Shown: positions 1 to 7,247 of the stretch, in pieces | Layout: every line of letters begins with the position of its first letter | Position numbering within the stretch: position 1 is the first letter of the stretch | Origin: Chromatiaceae bacterium | Lineage (GTDB): Bacteria > Pseudomonadota > Gammaproteobacteria > Chromatiales > Chromatiaceae | DNA: 9,727 bases | Direction: 5' to 3' | Assembly: GCA_012962365.1 (NCBI GenBank) | Contig: DTXR01000229.1 | Span: 1 to 9,727, forward strand | Program-made: the position numbers and the translations under genes | Notes under the pieces: model-generated | Database searches by the model: none | What the model was told of the DNA's origin: nothing | What the model saw: the letters and a program-made list of their open reading frames with translations, nothing else

Positions 1-2
1 CC

Positions 3-68
3 GCCAGGGCCAAAATCACCATGGAACTGTACAAAGAGTGCAAATACAATAAGTGCTGTGGAGCCTGA
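3..68 (+). CDS. C-terminal tail of an unidentified upstream gene (partial)
   Basis: An open frame enters from the left edge and ends at a TGA at 66-68, directly against the GTG start of the transglycosylase. The visible tail is about 21 residues and rich in lysine and cysteine, ending in KCCGA. It is too short to assign to a family. The tight junction, with the next gene's Shine-Dalgarno lying inside this tail, is the main reason to believe it is a real gene end and part of the same transcript. It could be chance, since a frame of this length without a stop is not rare. Confidence 0.45.
   Translation, partial: ARAKITMELYKECKYNKCCGA
60..63 (+). promoter_or_regulatory. Shine-Dalgarno for the lytic transglycosylase
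   Basis: GGAG lies five bases before the GTG at 69. This supports the GTG as the true start and shows that the ribosome site is embedded in the end of the upstream gene. Confidence 0.6.
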
Positions 69-815
69 GTGCATTATTTCCTGACAGTCCTATTGTTGTT
101 GATTTCGGCAGCTGTTTCCGCAGATACCTATGTATACGAAAACGCGGAAGGCCAGCGCCTGATCACGAACGTGCCTTCCCGCGACAAGGATATAACCCTG
201 ATCAAGCGCTGGCGTGACAAGCGCACCAAACCCCGCAAGCAGCGCAAGATTATCGGCTATTCCTATCTGTTCAGGGATGCCGAGGGTATCTCGCATTTCA
301 CCAACAAGAAGTCCAGCGGCCGGGGAATGGAGCTGATTTCCAAACGCCCCATTTATTATTATGATAAGCCTCGCAGCGGCGGACCAGCACCTGTGCTCAA
401 GGTGCTCAAGGAGCGGATAAAGGAATACCGGCCGCTGATCATGCAGGCCGCGAGAGAGACTGGCCTGGATGTCAATCTCATCCATGCGGTAATCCTTGCC
501 GAATCGGCATACAATCCCAAAGCGCTGTCCCCCAAGGGTGCTATGGGTCTGATGCAGCTCATACCGGCAACGGCCAAGCGCTTTAACGTGACAGATGCCT
601 ATGACCCGGCACAGAACATTCGTGGCGGCACCCGCTATCTCAAATTCCTCATGAATCGCTTTGGCAACGATATCGAACTGGCCACGGCCGCCTACAACGC
701 GGGCGAGGGCGCGGTGGAAAAGTACGGTCGCACCATTCCGCCGTATAGAGAAACCCAGGATTACGTGAGGAAGGTAAAGGGGTACATGGCGCAGGGGATG
801 GTGGCATTCAACTGA
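69..815 (+). CDS. Secreted lytic transglycosylase with SLT domain and DUF4124-like N-terminus
   Basis: This is predicted to cleave the MurNAc-GlcNAc bond of peptidoglycan in the periplasm, forming 1,6-anhydro ends. It starts with GTG. Residues 1-18 are a signal peptide: a short hydrophobic run ending AVSA before DTYVY. Two similar segments follow, at about 20-37 and 66-82, each with a Tyr/Phe, Asp/Glu, AEG, Phe/Ile-Thr-Asn pattern like DUF4124. A basic stretch (about 47-60) sits between them. The SLT domain covers about 125-240. Its catalytic glutamate is E145 in ILAES, followed by the GLMQ motif at 160-163 and AYNAG at 208-212, all typical of the family. It has no clear lipobox, so it is probably soluble. 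Its stop overlaps the next start by one base (TGATG), so the two genes are probably translated together. SLT assignment is secure; the cellular role (growth, secretion or polysaccharide passage) is not. Confidence 0.92.
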   Translation: MHYFLTVLLLLISAAVSADTYVYENAEGQRLITNVPSRDKDITLIKRWRDKRTKPRKQRKIIGYSYLFRDAEGISHFTNKKSSGRGMELISKRPIYYYDKPRSGGPAPVLKVLKERIKEYRPLIMQAARETGLDVNLIHAVILAESAYNPKALSPKGAMGLMQLIPATAKRFNVTDAYDPAQNIRGGTRYLKFLMNRFGNDIELATAAYNAGEGAVEKYGRTIPPYRETQDYVRKVKGYMAQGMVAFN

Positions 816-2704
816 TGCCGGCGGCATTGCGCATCTTTCCCGAAGCCGCCTTGCCAATGTGGAATGCACATCCCTGGCATCAGGACATTGCCGATTTCGC
901 CCTTCCTGACAAGGCGCTGCTTTCTCTCCGATCTGCCTTTGTTTCAGCCTCCTGTTTTCTCGGCCCGGAGCAGGCCAGAGGCGGCGTCTATGATTCCCGG
1001 GGGGATTATGTGCCGGCTTCAAGGCATTTGCGCAGGGTCCGGGATCTGACTGCGAGCAACCCCCCGAGCAAGCGTTTCTCCGGCGATTTACCCCGGCTTT
1101 CCGGTCGCTATCTCTACCTCGGCTGGTTCTTCAATCACTACGGCCATTTCATCCTGGAAAGCCTGGGCCGGGCCTGGGCACTTCAGGAGTGTGGCGAAAT
1201 CGATGGCTATATCATGCATCTGCATGCGGCAAACGGCAGTCCTGCGCCTTATTTGCTGGAGTTTTTTGATCTGCTGGCCATTCCTCGCGACAAGGTTATT
1301 TTTGCAGATCAGGATTTGGCCGTGGAAGAACTGTTGTTGCCTTCACAGCAGGCGGTGCTCTCGCGGGGCATATCAAAAGAGACGCTGGCGCTGTACCGAC
1401 AGCTGGGTGAGCGGGCGGCCAGGGAAAAGGAAAATGCCTTTGGCAGCAAACTCTATGTCTCCCGGCGATTTCTGCCGCCTGACCAACGCGGTGCGAGCAA
1501 TGAAAAAGCGCTGGAAGTGCGATTCGAGGCACAGGGATACAAGGTCGTTCATCCCCAGTTTATGAACGTGAAAGCGCAGTTGGCCATGTTTTCAGATGCC
1601 AGAAAACTTGCCGGACTGGAAGGTAGTGGCCTGCATAATGTTTTGTTTGCACGGGAACCGGAAGTGGTCTGGATGCTGGGTTCCCGGAATCATCTAGCAG
1701 ATGCGATTACACAGGCTGAGCTGGACAAGTACCGGGATTGTGAGACGGAGCTGCATCTGCAGGATGCCCCGGAATTTTCCTGCCTGCATCCACGTATCAC
1801 TCCCTTTGTCATCGATGTTCAGGAAGATGAAAAGGATGTGTGCCTTTCAGGCCTGAAAGCTGCGCCCTATGATCGTTTTCGCTGGCTTTCCACGCTGGCC
1901 ATGCAATTGCAACGAAAAAAGTGCCTACACGGCGAAGGCAGCGCTCATCTCACTAGTGAGGAGAAGTCTTTGCTGGATACGCTACCGGTGTCTCCAGACG
2001 GTGAAATGGTGAAGGCCGAAGCCTTGTCGACGGATCAAGAGCTCGCAGATTTTCTGTCGGTAGAACAGCATTTTATAAAGGAAGATTATGCATCAGCTGT
2101 TGAACAGATGGCTGCCTATCTGGATAAATACGATAATCACGCGGCTTTTTTACAACGATATGCCGAACTGCTGACAAAAGCACAACGCCATAAAGAAGCG
2201 CTGAAAATAGCAGGCAGGGCAGAGCAGCTGGATCCGGATAACCCTGCTCTGGCACTGTTGATTGCCAGGCTGCTGGTAGCACTGGACAGAAAGCCAGCGG
2301 CCATTGAAGAGCTTGAAGACCTGATTCGGGCCTTTCCCCGCTGCCATGCGGCTGGCATCCTGCTTGCTGAAGTGCTGGCGCAAACCGATCGCTTCAGAGA
2401 AGCGGCTGATCTTCTGGGTGCGGTGATCAGCGATTCCCCAAATCAGAAAGGCATGCTGGCACGTCTCACATGGTATTTGTTTCGCTGCGGCGACCATGAA
2501 GCCGCAAGGGAGGCTGCCCATGCCGCGCTCGAGCACATGCCGGCCAACCCTTTCAGTTTTGCCCACCTTGCCCGTATTCATCTGGCACTGAATGAACCGG
2601 AGGTGGCGATGACCTGGGTCGAACGGGCAATCGAACGCTCTCCGGGCAAACAGGAGCTGCGTCAATTGCGAAGCAGGATTGTCTCCAGGCTCGATCAGAG
2701 CTGA
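815..2704 (+). CDS. Family 61 glycosyltransferase (DUF563) fused to C-terminal TPR repeats
   Basis: This is predicted to transfer a sugar to a surface glycan or other acceptor; donor and acceptor cannot be read from the sequence. The GT61-like part is about residues 90-300: an NHYGHFILE motif at 107-115, LYVSRR at 213-218, and a GLEGSGLHNVLFA block at 267-279, in the usual family order. After a variable linker (about 310-410), six helical repeats run from about 413 to 611 with an exact 34-residue period, marked by recurring Ala/Leu positions and turns such as LDPDNP, so this is a TPR array. There is no signal peptide or membrane segment, so it is likely cytoplasmic. The ATG overlaps the preceding stop and lacks a well-placed Shine-Dalgarno, suggesting translational coupling. 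Residue 15 (ATG at 857) is an alternative start. The TPR half may bind a partner protein. Family call is good; the pathway is inferred. Confidence 0.85.
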   Translation: MPAALRIFPEAALPMWNAHPWHQDIADFALPDKALLSLRSAFVSASCFLGPEQARGGVYDSRGDYVPASRHLRRVRDLTASNPPSKRFSGDLPRLSGRYLYLGWFFNHYGHFILESLGRAWALQECGEIDGYIMHLHAANGSPAPYLLEFFDLLAIPRDKVIFADQDLAVEELLLPSQQAVLSRGISKETLALYRQLGERAAREKENAFGSKLYVSRRFLPPDQRGASNEKALEVRFEAQGYKVVHPQFMNVKAQLAMFSDARKLAGLEGSGLHNVLFAREPEVVWMLGSRNHLADAITQAELDKYRDCETELHLQDAPEFSCLHPRITPFVIDVQEDEKDVCLSGLKAAPYDRFRWLSTLAMQLQRKKCLHGEGSAHLTSEEKSLLDTLPVSPDGEMVKAEALSTDQELADFLSVEQHFIKEDYASAVEQMAAYLDKYDNHAAFLQRYAELLTKAQRHKEALKIAGRAEQLDPDNPALALLIARLLVALDRKPAAIEELEDLIRAFPRCHAAGILLAEVLAQTDRFREAADLLGAVISDSPNQKGMLARLTWYLFRCGDHEAAREAAHAALEHMPANPFSFAHLARIHLALNEPEVAMTWVERAIERSPGKQELRQLRSRIVSRLDQS

Positions 2705-3718
2705 TCAGGTTATCGGCAGGAAGCCCGATCCCCAGTCAAAACCCATGTCCAGAAGCGCTTCGATGATCGCTGTTCTTGCGCCATTATTTCCGACAGCAAC
2801 CAGAATGTAGGTACCGGGGTCTTTGGCCAGCGCCTGCCACTCGATTACAGGAATACCCTGAAGCCTGTTTCCAATCTTTTTTGGGTCGATGTCCACCCAG
2901 GCTTTTGGCTTAAATCCCTGATCCAGTAAAAATTGGCAGCGTTTGCGGGTCTTGCGTCCGGCGCCCCAGATGACGAAATTATTCTTGTGTCTGAGCAAGC
3001 GGTTATCCTGTGCCAGGTGCCAGGCCTTGAGCCTGTCGAACGCCTCACGCGAGCAACGCGGATCTGTCCGGGAGACTCGGTTTGGACTGTCACGCCAGTC
3101 CAGTAGCACTTCAGGGAGCTTTTCCATCACATGACATGAATGAAACAGGCGCAGCCACAGGTCATAGTCCTCAGGAAACAGGCCTTCACGGTAAGCACCC
3201 ACTTTTTCAACGACGCTTTTACGGAAACACACGCTGGGATGCGCGAAGGGCGATTCGATGTAGATTTGATTGGCGATATCCCGCTGTGAGCAACAGTCGT
3301 TCTGCCAGCGAAGGTATTCCCGGTTGCCGGCCTGAAGCAACTCATCAGGGAACAGACGAACCCTGGTGGAAGAAAGTGCCAGGCCAGGGGAGCTGTCAAA
3401 GTGCCTGAGCTGATGGGAAAGGCGTCGAGGATACATGATATCGTCAGCATCCATGCGGACAACAAGTTCATGGTTACAGCTGGACAGGCCGTAATTGAGA
3501 GCGGCCACCAGGCCCTTTGCCGGATTGTTGAGCATATGGATACGCTGATCCCGGCGAGCCTGTTTGTATAGCCAATTATCCGAGCCATCGGTACTGTGGT
3601 CATTCACTGCAATCAGCTCCCAGTACGGATGGGTCTGTGCCTGAATGCTATCCAGACAGGCGGGCAGCGTATCCATAGCGTTGTAGAATGGCAGCAGAAT
3701 ACTGACGAAAACAGGCAT
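2705..3718 (-). CDS. Family 2 glycosyltransferase with C-terminal Rossmann-like domain
   Basis: This is a predicted inverting, GT-A fold glycosyltransferase using a nucleotide-sugar donor in the cytoplasm, probably for a surface polysaccharide or glycoconjugate. Residues 1-225 form the GT2 domain: the opening VSILLPFYNA strand (5-14), NDHSTDGS (39-46), the metal and nucleotide binding DADD (90-93), and FPEDYDLWLR (181-190), which holds the likely catalytic acidic pair. Residues about 246-337 look like a separate nucleotide-binding fold: a hydrophobic strand then GAGR (252-255), a second strand ending WVDID (274-278), and a third YILVAVGNNGA (304-314). This resembles the N-terminal domain of PglD-type sugar acetyltransferases or a dehydrogenase-like Rossmann core, but no catalytic part is attached. 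I chose the ATG at 3718 because the typical GT2 start follows at once. The frame stays open to 4036, but that extension is antisense to the next gene and is not GT2-like. No good Shine-Dalgarno precedes it. Confidence 0.88.
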   Translation of the reverse strand: MPVFVSILLPFYNAMDTLPACLDSIQAQTHPYWELIAVNDHSTDGSDNWLYKQARRDQRIHMLNNPAKGLVAALNYGLSSCNHELVVRMDADDIMYPRRLSHQLRHFDSSPGLALSSTRVRLFPDELLQAGNREYLRWQNDCCSQRDIANQIYIESPFAHPSVCFRKSVVEKVGAYREGLFPEDYDLWLRLFHSCHVMEKLPEVLLDWRDSPNRVSRTDPRCSREAFDRLKAWHLAQDNRLLRHKNNFVIWGAGRKTRKRCQFLLDQGFKPKAWVDIDPKKIGNRLQGIPVIEWQALAKDPGTYILVAVGNNGARTAIIEALLDMGFDWGSGFLPIT

Positions 3719-3726
3719 ACTGGCAG

Positions 3727-4257
3727 ATGATGAGCGAAAAACAAAACAAGAATAAAGCAACCCGTCCGAGATGGCGACGCTGGGCGATGGATATTTTGCT
3801 GGTTTTTGTGGTGCTCTTTGCCATCCACATCTGGCAGACCCGCGATATGCCCGTTGGTGACGCACCTCAGCTGCAGGGGATACTGCTAGAAGGGAAAACA
3901 GTATCCCTGAAAGACTTTCGCGGCAGGCCTGTTCTGGTTCATTTCTGGGCGACCTGGTGTCCAATTTGCCGTACGGAGGAGGGAAGCATCGACAGTGTTG
4001 CAGACGATTATCAGGTGCTGAGTGTTGCCATGACATCAGGAAAGGCTGAAGAAATAGCCGCCTACATGGAAGAAAATGACCTGGATTTTCCCGTGCTCAT
4101 GGATGAATCGGGCATACTGGCGGTCGCCTGGGGTGTACGCGGCGTGCCCAGCAGCTTCATCATCGATCCCAGCGGGAAGATTCGCCATGTGTCCGTCGGT
4201 TATACGACAGAGTTGGGGCTGAGGTTTCGGTTGTGGCTGGCCAGCTGGCGATCTTGA
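3727..4257 (+). CDS. Membrane-anchored thioredoxin-fold protein, TlpA/DsbE-like
   Basis: This is a predicted periplasmic thiol-disulfide oxidoreductase tethered to the inner membrane. It begins with two adjacent Met codons, then a basic segment (KNKATRPRWRRW, about 8-19) and one membrane helix at about 21-37, which puts the rest in the periplasm. The thioredoxin domain covers about 45-170. Its active site is WCPIC with C78 and C81, and the cis-proline loop is GVPSSF (139-144, P141). Length (176 aa) and layout match the TlpA/ResA/DsbE group, and the ending with GLRFRLWLA resembles proteins usually annotated simply as protein disulfide oxidoreductase. Whether it reduces cytochrome c apoproteins, resists copper stress (ScsD-like) or does something else is open: no cytochrome maturation genes are in view. 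It diverges from the GT2 gene only 8 nt away and converges on the kinase gene. The Shine-Dalgarno is weak. Confidence 0.88.
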   Translation: MMSEKQNKNKATRPRWRRWAMDILLVFVVLFAIHIWQTRDMPVGDAPQLQGILLEGKTVSLKDFRGRPVLVHFWATWCPICRTEEGSIDSVADDYQVLSVAMTSGKAEEIAAYMEENDLDFPVLMDESGILAVAWGVRGVPSSFIIDPSGKIRHVSVGYTTELGLRFRLWLASWRS

Positions 4258-4285
4258 GATGCTGATTGGATTGGAGGTGGTGAAG

Positions 4286-6616
4286 TTACGCTGAAACTGT
4301 TTCAGGCGTTACCAGGGGCTGGAGCACCTGGGCAAGCTCTTTGAGTTTGAAAGGTTTGCTCAGGTAATCATCCATGCCGCTATCCAGTGCCCGTTCACGA
4401 TCCTGATCCAGCGCATGTGCAGTGAGTGCGATGATAGGCAAATGTCCTGTGCCATCCTGCTCTTCCCGTTTGCGTATCCTTCGGGTCGTTTCATAGCCAT
4501 CCAGAACAGGCATTTCGCAATCCATGAGAATCAGGTCGAAGTTGTGTTGTTGGCCCAAGGTTTGCAGTACTTCCTGCCCGTTGATGCAGACAGTGGCTTC
4601 GCATCCCAACGCGTCCAACATGCTCAGGGTGACCTCCTGATTCACCAGGTTGTCCTCCGCTACCAGAATGTTCAGTCCCAACCGGTATGGACCACCGGAC
4701 GTGTTTGTAGCATCCGTATGCGTGCGGGTTGTATTTTCAATTTCCCGGATACAGGCACGCAAGGCTTTTTGCGTCACCGGTGATGTAATGAAACAGGCAT
4801 CTTTCCATGCTGTTAGTGCACTGACTTCCTCGCCGATGCGTCCGATCAGAATTGTTCCCAAGCTATGTTTCACAATCTGTTTCAGGGTGTCAGCTTCCTG
4901 CTTGGGTATATCAGTCAATTGTCGTTGGTTTATCAGGATGATATCGAACGGCTTGTCCTCTTCGATCTCCTCTACTGCACATTTCATCGCGGCCGAAAGC
5001 GCTGCTATGCACTCGACATCATGTCCCCAGGCACTGATTTGTTGATACAGATTTTCCTGTTCCCAAAGATCTTTCTCTATTACCAACACGCGCCGCCTAG
5101 GCAACGTTTTGTCAGATGACTGTTGTGGATTGTCCTGTCGTGGCAAACTTACAGCGACGCTGAATACCGAGCCTTGGCCTGGTTCGCTGCGCACGGAAAT
5201 GGTGCCGCCCATCAGCTCCACGAGCTGTCGGGTAATGGTAAGACCCAAACCGGTGCCCCCATATTTGCGGGTAGTGGATGCGTCCGCCTGGGTGAAATTG
5301 TCAAAAACTCTTTCACGCTCGTCGTCTGACATCCCGATGCCGGAATCGATAATCTCCAGCAGCACGGTTACCTCATTGTCGTGCTCACCCAGACAGCGGG
5401 CGGTTACATGCACGCCGCCTTCGTCAGTAAACTTGATGGCATTGGAGAGCAGGTTGGTGATGATTTGCTGCAGTCGCCCGGGGTCGCCGCGAAGCCGTGC
5501 GGGCAGTTCCGGTTCTACCAGTGTGGTAATTGACAGCCCCTTGGCATAGGCGTTCTCGGCCAGTAGTTCGACGGTGCCTTCTATCAATGCCTGCAGATTG
5601 ATATCTACGGATTCCAGCTCCAGACGCCCGGCTTCGATCTTGGAAAAATCCAGGATATCGTTGAGGATATGCAGCAGGCTATCGGCAGAGTTCTGTATGG
5701 TATCGGTAAAATGACGCTGGCGACCGTCCAGCTGTGTATTGCGCAACAACTCCGCCATGCCGATTATGCCGTTCATGGGGGTGCGGATTTCATGGCTCAT
5801 CGTTGCGAGGAACTGTGATTTTGCCAGACTGCCGGCTTCTGCCGCCTCTTTCGCGTCGCACAGATCCTCGTCGCGCAATTCAATTTGTTCCAGCATACGG
5901 TTGAATGCCTCAACCAGCGTGCTGATCTCATCATCACTGTCAGCCTTCAGGCGTACCGAGAAATCCTGTTTCTGTGCTGTTTCCTCCATTGCCCTTGCCA
6001 TATTGGTTATGGGCATGGAGATAAAACGATGTAACCGTATGGCCAGCAGGAAGGCAAGACCGATGCCGCCAAGGAAGACCAGTATTGTGAGCTCGACCTG
6101 CTTTACCATGCGCTTCTTGAGTGCATGGATGGAATACTGAAGATTCAGATAGCCGATAAGCTTGTTGTTCAGCTTGATCGGTATATCCAAGTCGAGAAAA
6201 TCATCTTGGAATTCTATGGAATTACTTAAGGCCTCGGAAGGCGAATGCCATTCCATCGCTTCCTGTCTGTTGATTTCGTCGAGGAGGTGTTTGTATTCCG
6301 GGGTAGGGCTGGCATATTTTGCAAACAGCTCTCCATCCAGTGTGCGAACCTGCATACCGATGATTTCGGGTTCACTTCCGATGGCATTCAAGACCTCGGC
6401 AGCCGTGTCAGGATCGCGGAATGCCAGTGCGCCCGCACTATTGATGCTCGCTAATCGCGCTAAGGCAGTAACATGCTCTTTCAGGTTGTGCTTCATTGTT
6501 CCCATGTCGGATATCACCATCACAATACTGGAGACCAGCAGAACCAGTGCGCTGATCAGAACCACGATGGAAACCACTTTCCAACGCATGGATATGCTTC
6601 CGAACAGTCTGTTCAT
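4286..6616 (-). CDS. Hybrid sensor histidine kinase with CHASE8-like periplasmic domain, HAMP and two receiver domains
   Basis: This is predicted to sense a periplasmic signal, autophosphorylate and pass phosphate within itself. Two membrane helices (about 13-36 and 174-194) bracket a periplasmic region of about 135 residues. The part with [15 protein letters not shown], then DPD and EPEIIGMQV, looks like the CHASE8 type found in YfiN-like proteins. HAMP covers about 195-248. HisKA has the H-box MSHEIRTP with phosphoacceptor H275. The ATPase domain has N392 in [15 protein letters not shown] (424-429) and GGTGLGL (453-459). Residues about 507-627 look like a receiver that has lost key residues: Asn563 where the phosphoacceptor Asp should be, and SP (612-613) without the usual Lys. 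The second receiver (about 648-768) is intact, with E654/D655, D699, T732 and K754. No HPt domain follows. The gene overlaps the YfiR-family gene by 4 nt (ATGA) and has its own Shine-Dalgarno. The output partner is not in the window. Confidence 0.92.
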   Translation of the reverse strand: MNRLFGSISMRWKVVSIVVLISALVLLVSSIVMVISDMGTMKHNLKEHVTALARLASINSAGALAFRDPDTAAEVLNAIGSEPEIIGMQVRTLDGELFAKYASPTPEYKHLLDEINRQEAMEWHSPSEALSNSIEFQDDFLDLDIPIKLNNKLIGYLNLQYSIHALKKRMVKQVELTILVFLGGIGLAFLLAIRLHRFISMPITNMARAMEETAQKQDFSVRLKADSDDEISTLVEAFNRMLEQIELRDEDLCDAKEAAEAGSLAKSQFLATMSHEIRTPMNGIIGMAELLRNTQLDGRQRHFTDTIQNSADSLLHILNDILDFSKIEAGRLELESVDINLQALIEGTVELLAENAYAKGLSITTLVEPELPARLRGDPGRLQQIITNLLSNAIKFTDEGGVHVTARCLGEHDNEVTVLLEIIDSGIGMSDDERERVFDNFTQADASTTRKYGGTGLGLTITRQLVELMGGTISVRSEPGQGSVFSVAVSLPRQDNPQQSSDKTLPRRRVLVIEKDLWEQENLYQQISAWGHDVECIAALSAAMKCAVEEIEEDKPFDIILINQRQLTDIPKQEADTLKQIVKHSLGTILIGRIGEEVSALTAWKDACFITSPVTQKALRACIREIENTTRTHTDATNTSGGPYRLGLNILVAEDNLVNQEVTLSMLDALGCEATVCINGQEVLQTLGQQHNFDLILMDCEMPVLDGYETTRRIRKREEQDGTGHLPIIALTAHALDQDRERALDSGMDDYLSKPFKLKELAQVLQPLVTPETVSA
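4291..4305. repeat. 15-bp perfect palindrome at the end of the kinase gene
   Basis: CTGAAAC and GTTTCAG are exact reverse complements separated by one base, lying in the last codons of the kinase gene close to the convergent end of the thioredoxin-fold gene. There is no T-run next to it, and the stem would be only about 5 bp once a loop is allowed. It may be a protein-binding site or chance. Confidence 0.3.
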
Positions 6617-7230
6617 GGCGTACCTTCTGAATTGGAGCCGGTTACAACTGTGGACAGTTGCAACAGCTTGGAACTGATGCGTATTCCCGCTTCTTCTGCC
6701 GCTCTGGTATTGATAACAGGGCGGATGCGCCTGCCTTTGCGTACCAAACCGATCATCCCGCCGGAAAGGGGAAATGCCTTCGATTCACCCACAGTGACGA
6801 CAGGCTGATTTTTCATCCTTGCCAGAATCTGTTCTGCATTACTGGTTTGCGTAGAATCCAGGTACAACAAATGGCAGTGAGATGAATTTACAGGTGACCC
6901 GAGTGGTTCCAGTTCCAGCGGATGGCCCTTTACCTGTTCATTTTCTAGCAGCCTCGCCAAGGTGCGACGCAACACGCGATCACCCAGCACACAATAACGA
7001 ATGGGACTGTTTTCAGTGGGAAAGGCGCTCTTCGGCCAATGAATGAACATGGCAAAGTTGTAGAGATAGAGTGCGCGTACTTCCGGTATCGAAGTTGAAT
7101 CAGCCTGAACGGAACCCCCCATGGAAAAAACAATGGACAGCCACAAACCAACCCTACGCAGGTGTATCAATGCGACAGATCGAATACCTGATCTGAAAAG
7201 CCCTGGTATGCTGTGAATGATTTGAAGCAT
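6613..7230 (-). CDS. YfiR-family (DUF4154) periplasmic protein
   Basis: This is a small predicted periplasmic regulator. In Pseudomonas, YfiR binds the periplasmic domain of the diguanylate cyclase YfiN and represses it. Here the family is recognised from [11 protein letters not shown] (55-65), the strand IRYCVLGD (77-84), the VVTVGES block (144-150) and the conserved C-terminal [10 protein letters not shown] (184-193). The N-terminus has a long basic stretch (about 1-26), then a hydrophobic core and probable cleavage after A43 (VQA before DST), so the mature protein is about 162 residues. The true start may lie downstream of the ATG at 7230, since the n-region is unusually long and the Shine-Dalgarno is weak. 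Only two cysteines remain in the mature part, C80 and C119. Its stop overlaps the kinase start in ATGA, and the receptor gene ends 17 nt upstream, so the three are very likely one operon. The kinase is the obvious candidate partner. Confidence 0.87.
   Translation of the reverse strand: MLQIIHSIPGLFRSGIRSVALIHLRRVGLWLSIVFSMGGSVQADSTSIPEVRALYLYNFAMFIHWPKSAFPTENSPIRYCVLGDRVLRRTLARLLENEQVKGHPLELEPLGSPVNSSHCHLLYLDSTQTSNAEQILARMKNQPVVTVGESKAFPLSGGMIGLVRKGRRIRPVINTRAAEEAGIRISSKLLQLSTVVTGSNSEGTP
6622..6628 (-). promoter_or_regulatory. Shine-Dalgarno for the hybrid kinase
   Basis: AGAAGGT on the minus strand ends five bases before the kinase ATG (6616), inside the last codons of the YfiR-family gene. 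It supports that start and gives the kinase its own ribosome entry besides the ATGA coupling. Confidence 0.55.
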
Positions 7231-7247
7231 TTCTGTAAATTGCTGGC

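Noticed and set aside
90..1022. A 310-codon open frame on the minus strand opposite the transglycosylase and the start of the GT61 gene
   Set aside because: The product is rich in Arg, His and Pro without recognisable motifs, and both genes on the plus strand have clear family motifs. It is a shadow frame.
2150..2665. A 171-codon minus-strand open frame opposite the TPR region
   Set aside because: The 34-residue repeat on the plus strand is clear and explains the sequence.
3719..4036. Upstream extension of the GT2 gene by 106 codons
   Set aside because: It is antisense to the thioredoxin-fold gene, has no GT2 similarity, and the typical GT2 N-terminus begins at the ATG at 3718.
4258..4305. 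A rho-independent terminator between the thioredoxin-fold and kinase genes
   Set aside because: The 28-nt gap has no hairpin with a T-run; the nearby palindrome is too short and lacks the tract.
5109..5549. A 146-codon plus-strand open frame opposite the kinase ATPase domain
   Set aside because: It is low-complexity and Ser/Pro-rich, and it mirrors conserved kinase codons.
6162..6677. A 171-codon plus-strand open frame opposite the kinase sensor region
   Set aside because: It is Ser-rich, crosses the kinase and YfiR-like gene junction, and has no supporting start site.
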